A stretch of 62,000 nucleotides of DNA. It comes from Diphasiastrum complanatum. Its lineage: Eukaryota > Streptophyta > Lycopodiopsida > Lycopodiales > Lycopodiaceae. This document shows, one piece after another, positions 1 to 12,699 of the stretch. The stretch covers positions 38,980,095 through 39,042,094 of the forward strand of contig CM055103.1 of the NCBI GenBank assembly GCA_029204225.1, read 5' to 3'. The position numbers and the translations under genes are program-made. Numbering within the stretch: the stretch's first letter is position 1; each line of letters opens with the position of its first letter. Below the pieces are notes generated by a model that did no database searches, was not told the DNA's origin, and worked only from the letters and a program-made list of their open reading frames with translations.

Positions 1-310
1 TTTTTGCCAGATTTTTTGGGCAAAAATTATCAAAAAAATTGCGAAAATTCATTTCCACCATTGTTGTGACAAAAAATTACGGATATTTTTCCGTAATTTT
101 TTGTGCAAAAATTGCAAAAAAAAATTACAGAAATTCATTTTCGTAATTTTTTTCAAATAGTGTCAAAAATTTGTGAAAAATAAATTCGCAATAGAATATA
201 AATTGTGAATTTATTTTTTGCAATTTTTATACACTATTTTGAAAAAAATTAATGAATTTTCGCAATTGTTTTGACAATTTTTGCCCAAAAAAATGCGAAT
301 AAATACTGCA
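1..310. repeat. AT-rich fold-back repeat
   Basis: The first ~54 bases (GGGCAAAAATT, then TTGCGAAAATTCATT) reappear inverted at about 250-310, and a second pair of arms at about 130-200 and 203-270 is also inverted with several mismatches and small gaps. The whole block can fold back on itself. It resembles a small fold-back or MITE-like element or the subterminal part of a DNA transposon. Similar GCAATTTTT-rich sequence occurs at 14920-15460 beside a CACTA terminus. The element may continue beyond the left edge. No coding capacity is seen. Confidence 0.5.
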
Positions 311-909
311 ATTTGTTGGCTAATATTTGCAAAAAGTATCACCAACCCTAAACCCTAAATCTCAATAGCAAGTTCTTTACCTCAGATAACGGTTGAGCTA
401 AACATAACTGCCGTGGGTCGGATCCTTCTCTATAGTTGCCCATGACATACGAAAAAATTATGAAATTATTTCATCATCTTCATCTATATTTGTACAGTCT
501 TTCAGAGTTCTTCCATTTCTTCACTTTGTCTCTCTATCTCCTTCCTCATTTCATCTACTTGGGGAAGAATACTGCATCTCTTTTCTATAGACACTTAGGC
601 CTCTTACTCTCTTTCGTCCCCGACTATTTTCTTCTAAAATCTTCATTACTTTGTCATCAGGGTTTGTTCCTGACATATAATTAATCAAAATCTTCATTCT
701 ACCCCAAAAAAAAACATAGCTAATCAAATTTACATGCAAAATCATATATATATATATATTCATCATTACATTTTATTGAATTAAATGTATTTAAACCATA
801 ATCTCAAAAAATATATGTTAATATATCTCATGTTGGGCGTTACCTTCAAAGTCTCAACCACAGGTCAGGATTCAACTCGCCTGCTTTTAGTTTGCCAAAA
901 CCTTTACTA
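311..909. other. Unannotated intergenic DNA
   Basis: I see no gene here. It holds two telomere-like heptamers (CCCTAAACCCTAAA, 346-359) and a short TA run near 747-759. Small open frames on either strand lack any recognisable motif. Confidence 0.5.
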
Positions 910-914
910 GTATG
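910..914. repeat. Target site duplication GTATG (left, element 1)
   Basis: GTATG directly precedes the 5' LTR at 915 and is repeated at 11875-11879 directly after the 3' LTR. A 5-bp duplication is normal for copia-type integrases. It fixes the ends of the outer element. Confidence 0.85.
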
Positions 915-1725
915 TGTGAAAAATGCAAAAATAAGCTTGGTAGAGGCCAAAAATCTTGTACATAGATAAACACACATGTGTGGAGCCTGTTCCCATGTGT
1001 GAAACTAGTGTACTTGTCATGTACCATAATCATATAGGATGTACATATGATTTAATTCAAGTTCTAGTGGCTAAAAAGGCCAAAAACTAGTTTTCTAGAC
1101 ATATGACACATGGCATCAATCTATTGATTGCGTGAGCCACATCCTTTGGTTAGGTGTCATATCCCATGTGTAGAGGACAGCTCACACAAGTGGAATAAGC
1201 TGAAGTAGGCAAATTTTGAGTTCTATCTCCATATAGAAGGAAAATAGACCAAAAGTGCTCAAAATAGAAGGTTTTGTCCAAGTGTCAATTTTGCATGATG
1301 AATCATCATATGACAAAGCACCTTCACACATGTGGGATCAGAGGGATGATCAGTACCAGGAGCTCTCACTTATGTATATAGAGCCACATTTGGCCATAAT
1401 CATTGTGAGACACCAATCTTGGTTTTGGAGGCAATTTTGAGTGATTCTTTCCATTTGTCTACATTTATTTTGATTGTTTTGAGGTTCTATCAATGTGTAC
1501 TTGATTTTCAGGTTGGAGTCCATACTCAGACAGGGTTTCACACGTGTGAAACCAAAAAGTACACCTACCTTCAATTAATGATTGTTCTTGTTAGGATTTT
1601 GTGTCTAGAATTGATCTAGATTGATCTTAATCTCAAGTAGATTGATAGATCAAGTAATCTGACAACCAATCCCTCTTGAGGATCAGATAGGATCCACTCT
1701 TGGTCCTTTTTGTACTTTTTGCATA
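915..1725 (+). repeat. 5' LTR of element 1
   Basis: 811 bp, matching 11044-11874 (831 bp). The main length difference is a ~20-bp segment present near 11352-11372 but missing around 1224. The last bases are GCATA here and GCACA in the 3' copy. The LTR carries the perfect 20-bp palindrome GGTTTCACACGTGTGAAACC at 1534-1553 and several degenerate ACACATGTGTGG boxes. Confidence 0.85.
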
Positions 1726-1738
1726 TGGTATCAGAGCC
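1726..1738 (+). other. Primer binding site, initiator Met tRNA type
   Basis: TGGTATCAGAGCC follows the LTR with no gap. It complements the 3' end of plant initiator methionine tRNA, the usual primer of copia elements. The same motif is at 34024 in the intact copia element. Confidence 0.85.
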
Positions 1739-2664
1739 TAGTACAAGAGGTTTTGTTGAAATTGATAGGGTTAATCCAGATCAAAGCCAAAATTAGCAGT
1801 TTTTGGAAACTAGTCAAATTTTGTGTAGCAAGTTGGATTTGATAGCTACCCTCAAAATTTTTGGTCCAAATCTTGTTGTGGGTTGTGGGAGGCCATACAG
1901 CTCCGGTTTTTACTGAGAAATTTCAAAAATTTGTAGAATTTGACTCACATATCCAATTTGAGTGATTTTTGCTGCAAAATCAAGCATTTTCTATAGTAAA
2001 TCTAATCCCTTGATTAGTTCTTGGATTAGATCAGCCAAAAAGTTAAAACTGAAGCTTGAAATAGGTGCATTAATTGATCTTCTCTGATTTTTTGAGTGTA
2101 TGTTGAAGTTGAGAGAGATTTTGCTAAAAATCATAGATTAAGGAGTGATATGCAAGGTGAGAGATTGAAATCCATTGTACCATCACTCTAGATTTGTTCA
2201 AGAGTGATAGGGTCAAGTTTAGAAGCATCAATTTGCTAGAAAACATCCTTGGATCTGTCCTCCAAGTGAAACCTTTGAGAGTTTCTAGTGCATATAGAGC
2301 ATCTATGCAAATCTTTTGTAGAATTTGACATAGATTGGCTTAAATTGAGAGTTCTAGAAAAGAGATTGAGATCCAAGTCACATTGTTCAACCCTAGTCAA
2401 TTTGTTTGAGTGATTGTAAGGTTTGAAAAGAGTCATTAAGGTGTCTATGGCAAATGTGTAGAGAGAGATCCAATTTTCTAAGAGTTCCTTCCTTTGTAGA
2501 GGGCAAGATCTAGAAGCTCATTTTGTGTTGTTATTGGTGGAGAGTTTGTCTTCTCCTAAGTGATCAAATCTTTCTAAGTGGCATTAGCTCTTTGAAGCAC
2601 AATATCTTAGTGAGAAAAATCACAACTTTTGATTTTGAATTTCATTCCAAGTCTTAAAAGGTAG

Positions 2665-2669
2665 AGTAA
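2665..2669. repeat. Target site duplication AGTAA (left, element 2)
   Basis: AGTAA precedes the LTR at 2670 and recurs at 8444-8448. Joining the flanks gives GGTAGAGTAATTGGTGG, which parallels GGTAGAGTCATTGG in the related sequence near 4722. This confirms a clean insertion into element 1. Confidence 0.85.
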
Positions 2670-3546
2670 TGTTAAAATTGGCAAAACCTAACTTGGTTAA
2701 ATCTTGTAAATACCATAATGACTTGTACCTATCATCATTAGACATGTGTGGAGCCTGTTCCCACGTGTGAAATCTATGCCTAAGTCATTTAAATAGATCA
2801 TAAAGGTTGTACATATCATTTAAATTGGAAACTAGCGGCTAAATTGGCCAAAAACTAGTTTAGTAGTATTATGACACTTGGCACCATTCTAGTGGTAGAA
2901 AATGCTATATCACATGGGTAGGAGTGGTCTCCCACGTGTGAAATATCATATACAAAGTTCAGATCCATTGTATATAGTTTTCATACATGTCAAAAGTCAA
3001 ATACTCCTAGATTGTAGGAACTATCTCCTAATTTGTAGGAATCTAGAAGGTCAACACTAGCCACCAATGAGATGTGGCAGATTAATGGAATCTTAGCCAA
3101 AGTGGATATGGGATAAGCACTATGACCTATCTCACACGTGCTGGGGAAGTGGCTTTAGAGAGAGAGGTATGATGATTTTTGATATTTATCCATGATGGAT
3201 CCATTTTTGAGCTAATCAATTGAGGCAAGATCTGGGTTTTGGAGGCATATCTTGAGTATTCTCATATTTTGTTTGTTGATTTTATGGTTCTATTGTTTCT
3301 ATACACTTGTGTACTTCAGTCTCTGCTGTAAGTCCGTAACAGGTACTGTTATTCACACGTGTGAAGGTAGTAGGTCTCAAGTTTAATCCATTGCTTGTTG
3401 TTCTTGCTAGATTTTTTGATGGGAAATTGAATCTAATTCTAGATCTAATCCTTTGGTTGTTAGTGATCAATGTAATCTAGCTTCCAACACCTCTTGAGGA
3501 TTAGATCTAGATCCATTCTGGTCTTTATATTTCTCTGAAAGTTCAC
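2670..3546 (+). repeat. 5' LTR of element 2
   Basis: 877 bp, paired with 7610-8443 (834 bp). The copies differ by many small indels, so this insertion is clearly older than the intact copia at 33374. It contains CACGTG boxes near 2762 and 2934 and a TTCACACGTGTGAA palindrome at 3352-3365. Confidence 0.8.
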
Positions 3547-5699
3547 TGGTATCAAGAGCCAAGTACAAGAGATTAAAGCATTGATCTAAACAACACCCAG
3601 ATTGGCAAGTTTTTTGAGAAAAACTCACTAATCTTGAGTGGGCGAGTTTGAAGAGTTAGTTAGCCTTGATATTTGGGCATCAAAACTTGGTTGTGGGATG
3701 CAGGGTTACTGTTCACACGTGTGAGGGACGTACAGTACTAGTTTTGGAGTATATTTTTCAGTTTGATACTATATCTTAACTCATACACCCAAACTAGCTA
3801 GGTTTTTTGGAAACTAGCTAATCTTGAGTAGCAGAGTTTGAATCGATAGATAGAATCCTTTTATATTGTACCAAATATTTTTGTGGGCTTCAGGTGTACT
3901 TCCCACACGTGTGAGGGCCGTACATAACCTGTTCTGAGCAATAAAATTCAGTTTTGGTGGATTTAATGCCATCATACACCCAAAACTAGTCCAATCTAGT
4001 GCATTTTTTAAGCTTTTCTAATGCATTGTTTCTAGTCCTTTGATTTGTTCTTGGTATAGATCAATCATATAGATGATTTGAATCTTTATTACAAGATACA
4101 TTAAAGCTGATTCACAGATGCTTTTGGTTGTGCATTAAAGTTGAGAGTGAAAGATTGCCAAAAACCATAGATTAAGGAGTGATTTGCAAGGGGAGAGATT
4201 GAAATCCATGTGTATCTTCATTCTAGGATGTGTTCAAGAGTGAAAGGGTTGAGACTAGAAGCATCTAAGTGCTAGATGTCAGCCTTGGATAAGTCCTCAA
4301 GTGAAATCTTAAGTGAATTCCTAGAGCACATAAACAATCATAAAGGCAAAAGCTACCAGTACAAGTGATAAGCCATTGTTGGAGAGTCTCTAGAAGTGTT
4401 TTTTTGAGATCTAAGTCACATAATGTTCCACTCCTACTCAATGAGTTGAGTTTTGTTTGGCTTGAAAGAGAGTCATAGAGGGGTGTGAGTCACATGGTGT
4501 AGTGTCGTGATCCAAAAATCCTAAGAGTTCCTTCCTTTTGTAGAGGGCAAGTTCTAGTAACTCATTTTCTTGACTTTTGTGGAAAAATTCTCTTCTTCAT
4601 TCGTGATCAAATCTTGGCTAAGTGGCATTAGCATCTTTGTAAGCCCAACATATCTTAGTGAGAGAAGAAGTATCACATTTTTGAAAATTTGAATTTCATT
4701 TTCCAACTCTAAAGAGGTAGAGTCATTGGTACTTGGTGGAGTCCAATAGGGGTGAATGAATTCAAGTTTTGAGCACAATTTGAACAAATTGTTATGTATG
4801 AAAACTCAAATAAGTTCTAATTCAAACTTTCTTTGTGAGAGGGTGAGGGGTTAAGTTGTGATCCCATTGGGAGTATAGAACAAGGAGGAGTCCATATTTG
4901 AGTGTTCATACCATGGTTGGGAGTCTTTGTGAATCTCTAGATGTCTAATTTTTAAGCTTTGGTGAAAAATTATTGACATAGATTGTTAGCAAACCATTTC
5001 ATGTCCATTCCCAAATCTCAAAGAGTGAGATTCTTTGGGGTCAAGAGGATTCCAAAATGGGGTGATTGGATCTGATCTTTGTGTGTTTTAATCAAGTATA
5101 CATGTCAAATGTTTATGCTGATATAGTGTTGATCATTTTTTTTTTTTTTGTGAAAAATAGTGGCTTAATTTGTTGTCAAATCAAATCAAATTCAATCAAA
5201 ATCTCAAGAGTGAGATTATTTGGGTCAAGAGTGAGTCCAAAAGAAGTGATTAAGTTTGATTTTCAAGTATTTGAAACAAAACCCATCCTTTGTTCAAGAA
5301 TATCAAAAGTTGAGTGAACTACTCAAGAGAAAAGGAAAATCTAGGAGTCAAATCTTTCAAATCCATTCCAAACTCTCAAAAGAAAGAGTCATTGGTGTTT
5401 GTTGAGTTCCAATAGGGGTGTTTGGATCTGATTTTTGTGATTTGATAGAGTGCTTTGGTCTTAGTGATCAAAGCAAAGATTAGGTTTCCAATTGACTAGG
5501 TTGAAAAGAGATATGATTCAAAATTTGTCTTGTGTAGATCCTTCTAGATTGTTGAATGTGTTCAAAATCTAGTTTCTTGAGAGTCACAAATTACATTTTG
5601 AAAAGTCTATCAACAAAGTTTTACTTCCTCTTCATGGGCATCAATAGGTGGGAACCTATTGGAGGCAAGTAAGGATCCTAAATGCAACCTTTGTGGGCA

Positions 5700-7425
5700 A
5701 GAGAGTTCATTTTGTCTCAAAGATGCTACAAAATGAAGACCAATTCATCCAAGGAGAACCAAAGCAAAAGCGCCGAGGTGAAGGATGGAGCTTCAAGTGA
5801 AAAATGAAAAGGAAAGAAGGACAAATCCAAGGAAATGTGTTTCCTTTGTGGAAAGATGCATGAGGCTTTGGAGTCTCACAAGGACTTACAAGAGTTGTCT
5901 TCAAAAGTCCATCACCACAAATTTCAAACCTCTAGAAGTTTTTCATTTGAAAGTGCATTGTTTTGGTTCAAGATGCAAAGAAAGAAGTGTTTCTTTCATG
6001 AATGTCACTTGATTTATTTCATGTTCTTTGGAAAGCATTTTGTTTGGAACTTTGGATAAGATCAAAGTTATTGTTATGATCCAAGAGAAACCAAGCAAAA
6101 TTAAGGAGGAGCAATCACAAAATGAAAATAGTTCTATTTATGCTCTCATGACATCTTTTGAAGAACTATTTTGCGTTGAAGAGATTTTTGTATCTCAGAA
6201 TGTGGATTAAGGCAATACTAGTTGAGTGTGATGCCTTAATAGATAGCAAAGTATGTTTTCCTTGTAACTTACATTGAGTATAAGACAAGGAAATGGAAAT
6301 GTCTTCAAGAATGTATTTTCTTTTGGTTTCAATAAGATCATGAATGATGTGTTTCATTCATAAATGTTGAAAGTTGTAAATTTTCAATTTTAAAGGCAAG
6401 TTGTAAACTTCTTATGAGAATAAGTGAAGCATCCAAAGTTTACACTTATATCCATAAGCAAGTAGTTAGCTTTATTGAGATGAAATAGTTCTTGATTTCA
6501 ATATTAGAAAAATCATGTCAAGTTGTGGTGATTTTTGGACTTATGGTTCTAGCATAAGTAATATTGTTGATCATAGAAAGTGCACAATGTATGGTCATGT
6601 TTATTGTGATCATTATGAGACATGGAGGTCTCGGATTTTCATCAAGGAGGAGCACCAAGAAGTTGATCTTAAGGAGTCATCTCAAGGTTCAAGTGTGCCA
6701 AGGATTGAGGAGGAGAGTCCTTCTCAAGTTATGATTCCAAGAAGAATATCAAGAGACATGGTTGAGCTCATATGGCTCACATTTCAAGGGAAAGAGGAGC
6801 ACATTTCAAGTGGTTATACATCTTATGCTTTCTTCTCATATGTCATTTGGTGAATCAATTTGCTTTGGTGAGACTTTTGCAACTCAAAGTTGGAGTTAAG
6901 TAATACTAGTTGAGTATGGTGTCTCTCTTGAGAACATAGTTGATGTTCTTATTGATTTCAAATTGATTTTAGATCAATTAGAAAGCAATGGTTATTTCAT
7001 CAAATGTATGCTCTTGAATCTTGCAAGAGCAAGAGTGATTTGCTCACTCATAGTGTGAAAATTTGTCTTTTTTCATGTATTGAGGCAAATTGTAAACTCT
7101 TTATGAGAGTAAGTGAATCATTCTCTAAGGACACTTATCTCCATAATAAAGTATTTAGCCTCATTAGATCTGAGATTAGAATGGAAATCAAGCATGAGGA
7201 TATGATGCGAACTCTTGGTTATTATAGCATGCATAGTCTTGCCAATGTTGATGAGCCTAATTCTCGAGATCTTGGCAACATGATGTTGGATATTTGTGAT
7301 CCTTATGAGTCAAGAAGGACTCTTTATTTTCTCATGGAATTTCAGGCTATTTTTAAGGAGGAGGAGCTTTTGGATCAACCATATGTTTCAAGGATGGAAC
7401 AAAATCAATGGAAAAAGTGATCAAG
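5700..7425 (+). pseudogene. Decayed copia-like coding remnant of element 2
   Basis: Frames are broken throughout. Near 5806-5880 the reading KKDKSKEMCFLCGK resembles the basic segment and first half of the copia NC zinc knuckle (KKDRSKLKCFYCG in the intact element at about 35347-35380), but the His and last Cys are lost. Farther on, 6720-6850 reads PRRISRD, WLTFQGK and YAFF. This parallels the linker before reverse transcriptase in the intact copia (PRRTPRH, RLTYDGK, YAFL, 36917-37010). The block 7004-7420 is open for 138 codons but matches nothing I recognise. It appears twice in diverged form within each element. No enzyme activity is expected. Confidence 0.5.
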
Positions 7426-7609
7426 TGGTGCAAAGCTCTCAAGTTCATCAAAGAAGTCAACATCAAGGAGGCACTATCATGGATATGGTGATCTTGGATC
7501 TTCATCAAACTCATTGGCTGATCTTCACACCTATGAACCTGCAATGATCAGTCTTAAGTGTTGTAAATAGATGTACCATAGATGTATCAAGTTTAGTTTT
7601 GAGGAGGAG

Positions 7610-8443
7610 TGTTAAAATTGGCAAAACCTAACTTGGTTAAATCTTGTAAATACCATAATGACTTGTACCTATCATCATTAGACATGTGTGGAGCCTGTTT
7701 CCACGTGTGAAATCTATGACTAAGTCATTTAGATAGATCATAAAGGTTGTACATAAGAACTAGTTTAGTAGTATTATGACACTTGGCACCATTCTAGTGG
7801 TAGAAAATGCTATATCACATGGGTAGGAGTGGTCTCCCACGTGTGAAATATCATATACAAAGTTCAGATCCATTGTATATAGTTTTCATACATGTCAAAA
7901 GTCAAATCTCCTAGATTGTAGGACCTATCTCCTAATTTGTAGGAATCTAGAAGGTCAACACTAGCCACCCAATGATGATGTGGCAAATTAATGGAATCTT
8001 AGCCAAAGTGGATATGGATAAGCACTATGACCTGTCTCACATGTGCTGGAAGTGGCTAGAGAGAGAGTATGATGATTTTTTGTATTTAATCCATGATGGA
8101 TCCATTTTGAGAAATCAATGAGGCAAGATCTTGGTTTTGGAGGGCATATCTTGAGTATTCTCATATTTGTGTTGTGATTTTATGGTTCTATTGCTTTCTA
8201 ACACTTGTGTACTTCACTCTCTGCTTGTAAGTCCGTATAGGTACTGTTCTTCACACGTGTGAAGGTAGTAGGTCTCAAGTTTAATCATTTGCTTGTTGTT
8301 CTTGCTAGATTTTTTTATGGGAAATTGATCTAATTCTAGATCTAATCATTGGTTGATTAATAGATCATGTAATCTAGCTTCCAACACCTCTTGAGGATTA
8401 GATCTAGATCCATTCTTGGTCTTTATTTCTCTGAAATTTCACA
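7610..8443 (+). repeat. 3' LTR of element 2
   Basis: 834 bp, preceded by the purine tract GAGGAGGAG (7601-7609). It contains the palindrome CTTCACACGTGTGAAG at 8249-8264. Compared with the 5' copy it lacks a ~30-bp segment around 7757 and has many single-base gaps. Confidence 0.8.
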
Positions 8444-9159
8444 AGTAATTGGTGGAATCCAATAGGAGTGATTGAATTCAATTTGTTGAGCAAAAATTGA
8501 CATAGATTGTGTGAAACTCAAATTAGTTCTATTCAACTTTCTTTGTGAGAGTGTGAGGGTCAATTGTGATCCCATTGGATGTCTAGAATGAGGAGTCCAT
8601 ATTTGAGTATTCATGCATGGTTGAGATCTTTGTGAATCTCTAGTTGTCTAAATTTTTTAAGCTTTGTGAAAAATTGATGGTATAGTTTGTTGTCAAATCA
8701 AATCAAATCAAATTCATTCTAAATCTCAAGAGTGAGATTATTTGGGTCAAGAGTGAGTCCAAAAGAAGTGATTAAGTTTGATTTTCATGTGTTTGAAACA
8801 AAACCCATCTTTTGTTCAAGAATCTCAAGTGTTGAGAGAACTAGTCAAGTGAAAAGAAAAATCTAGGTGTCAAATATTTTCATATCCATTTCAATTTTCG
8901 AAAGAAAGAGTCACTGGTATATGATGAGTCCAATAGGAGATTGGATCTGATTTCTTTTGTGATTTGATTCAAAGATTGTGTGCTTTTGTCTTAGTGATCA
9001 AAGCAAAGTTTCCAAGTGACTAGTCATTAGTGTGAAGATTGATTCTTAGGCTTGTGAGCTAGATCTTTTGTAGATCATTCTAGATTATTGAAGATGTTCA
9101 AATCTAGTCTCTTGAAAGTCACAAATTACATTTGTAGAATCATAGGATATATTTTCTCA

Positions 9160-10940
9160 AGATGCTACAAAAAGAAGACCAATCCATCCAAGGAGAACCA
9201 AAGCAAGGGGGCCGAGGTGAAGGATGGAGCTTCAAGTTCAAAATGCAATTACAAGAAGGACAAGTCCAAGGAAAGGTGTTTCCTTTGTGGAAAGGTGAAT
9301 GAGGCTTGAAGTCTCACAAGGACTTGCAAGATTTGTCTTCAAGAGTCCATCATAACACATGTTGAATCTTTTGAAATTTTTCATTTGGAAGTGCATTGTT
9401 TTGTTCAAGATGCAAAGATAGATGTCACTTTCATGAAAGTAACTTGGATTTATTTTATGTCCTTGGAAAGTATTTTGCTTGTAACTTTGGACAAGTTCAA
9501 ACTTATTGTTATTATTTAAGAGAAAGCAATCAAGAATAAGGAGCAATCACAAAATGAAAATAGTTTCATTTATGCTCTCATGTCAACTTATGAAGAACCA
9601 TTTTGCTTTGAAGAGATTTTTGCATTTAAAAGGTGGATTAAGGCAATACTAGTTGAGTGTGATGCCTTAAAAGATAGCAAAATATGTTTTCCTTGTAAGC
9701 TTACATTAGTTATGAAGTCAAGGAAATGGGAATATCTTAATAATGTAGGATCTTTTGGTTTCAATAAGATCATGAATGATGTGTTCATTCATAAAGATGA
9801 AAATTGTAAGTTTTCAGTCTTAAAGGCAAGTTGTAAACTTCTTATGAGAATAAGTGAGGCATCCAAAGTGGACACTTATATCCATAAGCAAGTAGTTAGC
9901 CTTATTGAGATGGAAATGCCTTTTGATTTCAATATTAGAAAAATCATGCCAAGTTGTGGTGATTTTTGGACTTATGTTTCTAGCATAAGTAATTTTAATA
10001 ATCATAGGAAGTGCATATTGTCATAGTTGCTGTGATCATTATGAGACATGGAGGTCTCGGATTTCCATCAAGAAGGAGCACCATGAAGAGCATCTTAAAG
10101 AATCATCTCAAGGTTCAAGTGTGCCAAGGATTGAGGAGGAGAGACCTTCTCAAGTTGTGATTCCAAAAAGAAACTCAAGAAATATGGTTGATTCCATGTG
10201 GCTCACATTTCAAGGGAAAGAGGAGCATATATCATGTGGTATACATCTCATACTTACTTCTCTTATGTCATTTGATAAATCAGTTTGCTTTAGTGAGATC
10301 ATTGCAACTCAAAATTGGAGTAAAGCCATACTAGTTGAGTATGAAGTCTCTCTTGAGAACATAGATGATGTTCTTAAAAGGTTGAAATTGATTTTTAATC
10401 AATTAGAAAGCAAATGGTTATTTCATCAAATGTATGCTCTTGAGTCGTGTAAGAGCAAAATTGATTTGTTCACTCATAGTTTGAAAATTTGTATTGAGGC
10501 AAATTGTAAACTCTTTATGAGAGTAAATGAATCATCTTCTAAAGACACTTATCTCCATAATGAAGTATTTAGCCTCATTGGATCTGAGATTAGCATGGTA
10601 AACAAGCATGAAGATATGATGCAAACACTTTGTTATTATAGCATGCAAAGTCTTGCCAATTTGGATAAGTCTAATTCTGTAGATCATGGTAACATGATGT
10701 TAGATCTTTGCGATCTCAATAAGTAAAGAAGAAATCTTTATTTTCTCATGGAGGAGCATGCACATGAAGAAGGAGCAAGCCCCAAAGTCAAGCATCTACA
10801 TAAATTTTGGAAGGAATCAATTTCGAAGATGCTAGGATGGTGCAAAGCTCTCAAGTTCATCAAAGATGTCAACATCAAAGAAGCACTATCATGGATATGG
10901 TGGTTTCAGATCAACATCAAGCTCATTGGCTGATCTTCAC
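9160..10940 (+). pseudogene. Decayed copia-like coding remnant of element 1
   Basis: This corresponds block by block to 5700-7425 of element 2. The stretch at 9160-9309 reads a Lys-rich segment ending KKDKSKERCFLCGK, a likely half zinc knuckle of copia gag. Frames at 9580-10026 (148 codons) and 10121-10726 (201 codons) are partly open. Both contain a W(I/S)KAILVE segment and a (A/N)CKL(L/F)MR segment, as if a ~600-bp unit had been duplicated. The linker-like motifs before W.KA resemble the start of copia reverse transcriptase, but no catalytic motif survives. I do not recognise the rest. Confidence 0.5.
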
Positions 10941-11032
10941 ACCTTTTGAACCAGCAAAGACCAATTCAGCCCATGGAGTCAAGTTCACGATCATCATGTT
11001 TTCCATCAAGCTAAATTTACCAAGCTAGATTT

Positions 11033-11043
11033 TTGAGGAGGAG
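11033..11043 (+). other. Polypurine tract of element 1
   Basis: TTGAGGAGGAG lies directly before the 3' LTR (TGTG at 11044). It is the expected plus-strand primer site, matching GAGGAGGAG of element 2. Confidence 0.8.
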
Positions 11044-11874
11044 TGTGAAAAATGCAAAAATAAGCTTGGTAGAGGCCAAAAATCTTGTACATAGATAAAC
11101 ACACATGTGTGGATCATGTTCCCACGTGTGAAACTAGTGTACTTGTCATGTACCATAATCATATAGGATGTACATATGATTTAATTCAAGTTCTAGTGGC
11201 TAAAAAGGCCAAAAACTAGTTTTGTAGACATATGACACATGGCATCAATCTATTGATTGTGTGAGCCACATCCTTTGCTTAGGTGTCATATCCCATGTGT
11301 AGAGGACAGCTCACACATGTGGAATAAACTGAAGTAGACGAATTTTGAGTTTTAGAAGATTTCCAAGTAGATCTCCATATAGAAGGAAAATAGACCAAAA
11401 GTGCTCAAAATAGAAGGTTTTGTCCAAGTGTCAATTTTGATGATGAATCATCATATGACAAAGCACCTTCACACATGTGGGATCAGAGGGATGATCAGTA
11501 CCACGAGCTCCCACTTATTGTATATATAGAGCCACATTTGGTCATAATCATTGTGAGACACCAATCTTGGTTTTGGAAGCAATTTTGAGTGATTCTCTCC
11601 ATTTGTCTACATTTGTTTTGATTGTTTTGAGGTTCTATCAATGTGTACTTGATTTTTAGGTTGGAGTCTGTACTCAGACATGGTTTCACACGTGTGAAAC
11701 CAGAAAGTACACCTACCTTCAATTAATGATTGTTCTTGTTAGAATTTTGTGTCTAGAATTGATCTAGATTGATCTTAATCTCAAGTAGATTGATAGATCA
11801 AGTAATCTGACAACCAATCCCTCTTGAGGATCAGATTAGGATTCACTCTTGGTCCTCTTTGTACTTTTTGCACA
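11044..11874 (+). repeat. 3' LTR of element 1
   Basis: 831 bp and a direct repeat of 915-1725. It contains the same 20-bp palindrome GGTTTCACACGTGTGAAACC at 11682-11701. It is followed by the duplication GTATG at 11875-11879. Confidence 0.85.
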
Positions 11875-11879
11875 GTATG

Positions 11880-12632
<753 letters not shown>

Positions 12633-12699
12633 CTCTTTCACTTGAAACTCACACACTCACACACACATATGATCTATAAAAGATTCAAATAAAAGTAGA

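Larger units (their letters stand above)
2670..8443 (+). mobile_element. Non-autonomous copia-like LTR retrotransposon (element 2), nested in element 1
   Basis: LTRs at 2670-3546 and 7610-8443 begin TGTTAAAATTGG and end TTTCACA (the last A is missing on the left). They enclose a primer site with a one-base insertion (TGGTATCAAGAGCC, 3547-3560) and a GAGGAGGAG purine tract (7601-7609). The internal region is 4.06 kb and clearly related to that of element 1, for example the blocks after each primer site and the zinc-knuckle blocks near 5830 and 9275. Its reading frames are broken. It inserted after element 1 and in the same orientation. The two belong to related but distinct subfamilies because the LTR sequences differ. 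Confidence 0.85.
915..11874 (+). mobile_element. Non-autonomous copia-like LTR retrotransposon (element 1), host of a nested element
   Basis: Two direct LTRs (915-1725 and 11044-11874) begin TGTGAAAAATGC and end TTTTTGCA(T/C)A. They enclose a TGGTATCAGAGCC primer site (1726-1738) and a purine tract (11033-11043), and are flanked by GTATG duplications. After removing the nested element (2670-8443) and one duplication, the internal part is about 3.5 kb. It holds only scraps of coding sequence: a half zinc knuckle near 9280 and unrecognised fragments at 9580-10730. No protease, integrase or complete reverse transcriptase is visible. Termini, primer site and purine tract resemble those of the intact copia element at 33374-39231, so mobilisation in trans by a copia element is likely (inference). 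Confidence 0.85.

Noticed and set aside
346-359. Interstitial telomere sequence
   Set aside because: Only two heptamers; too short to indicate a telomere or fusion site.
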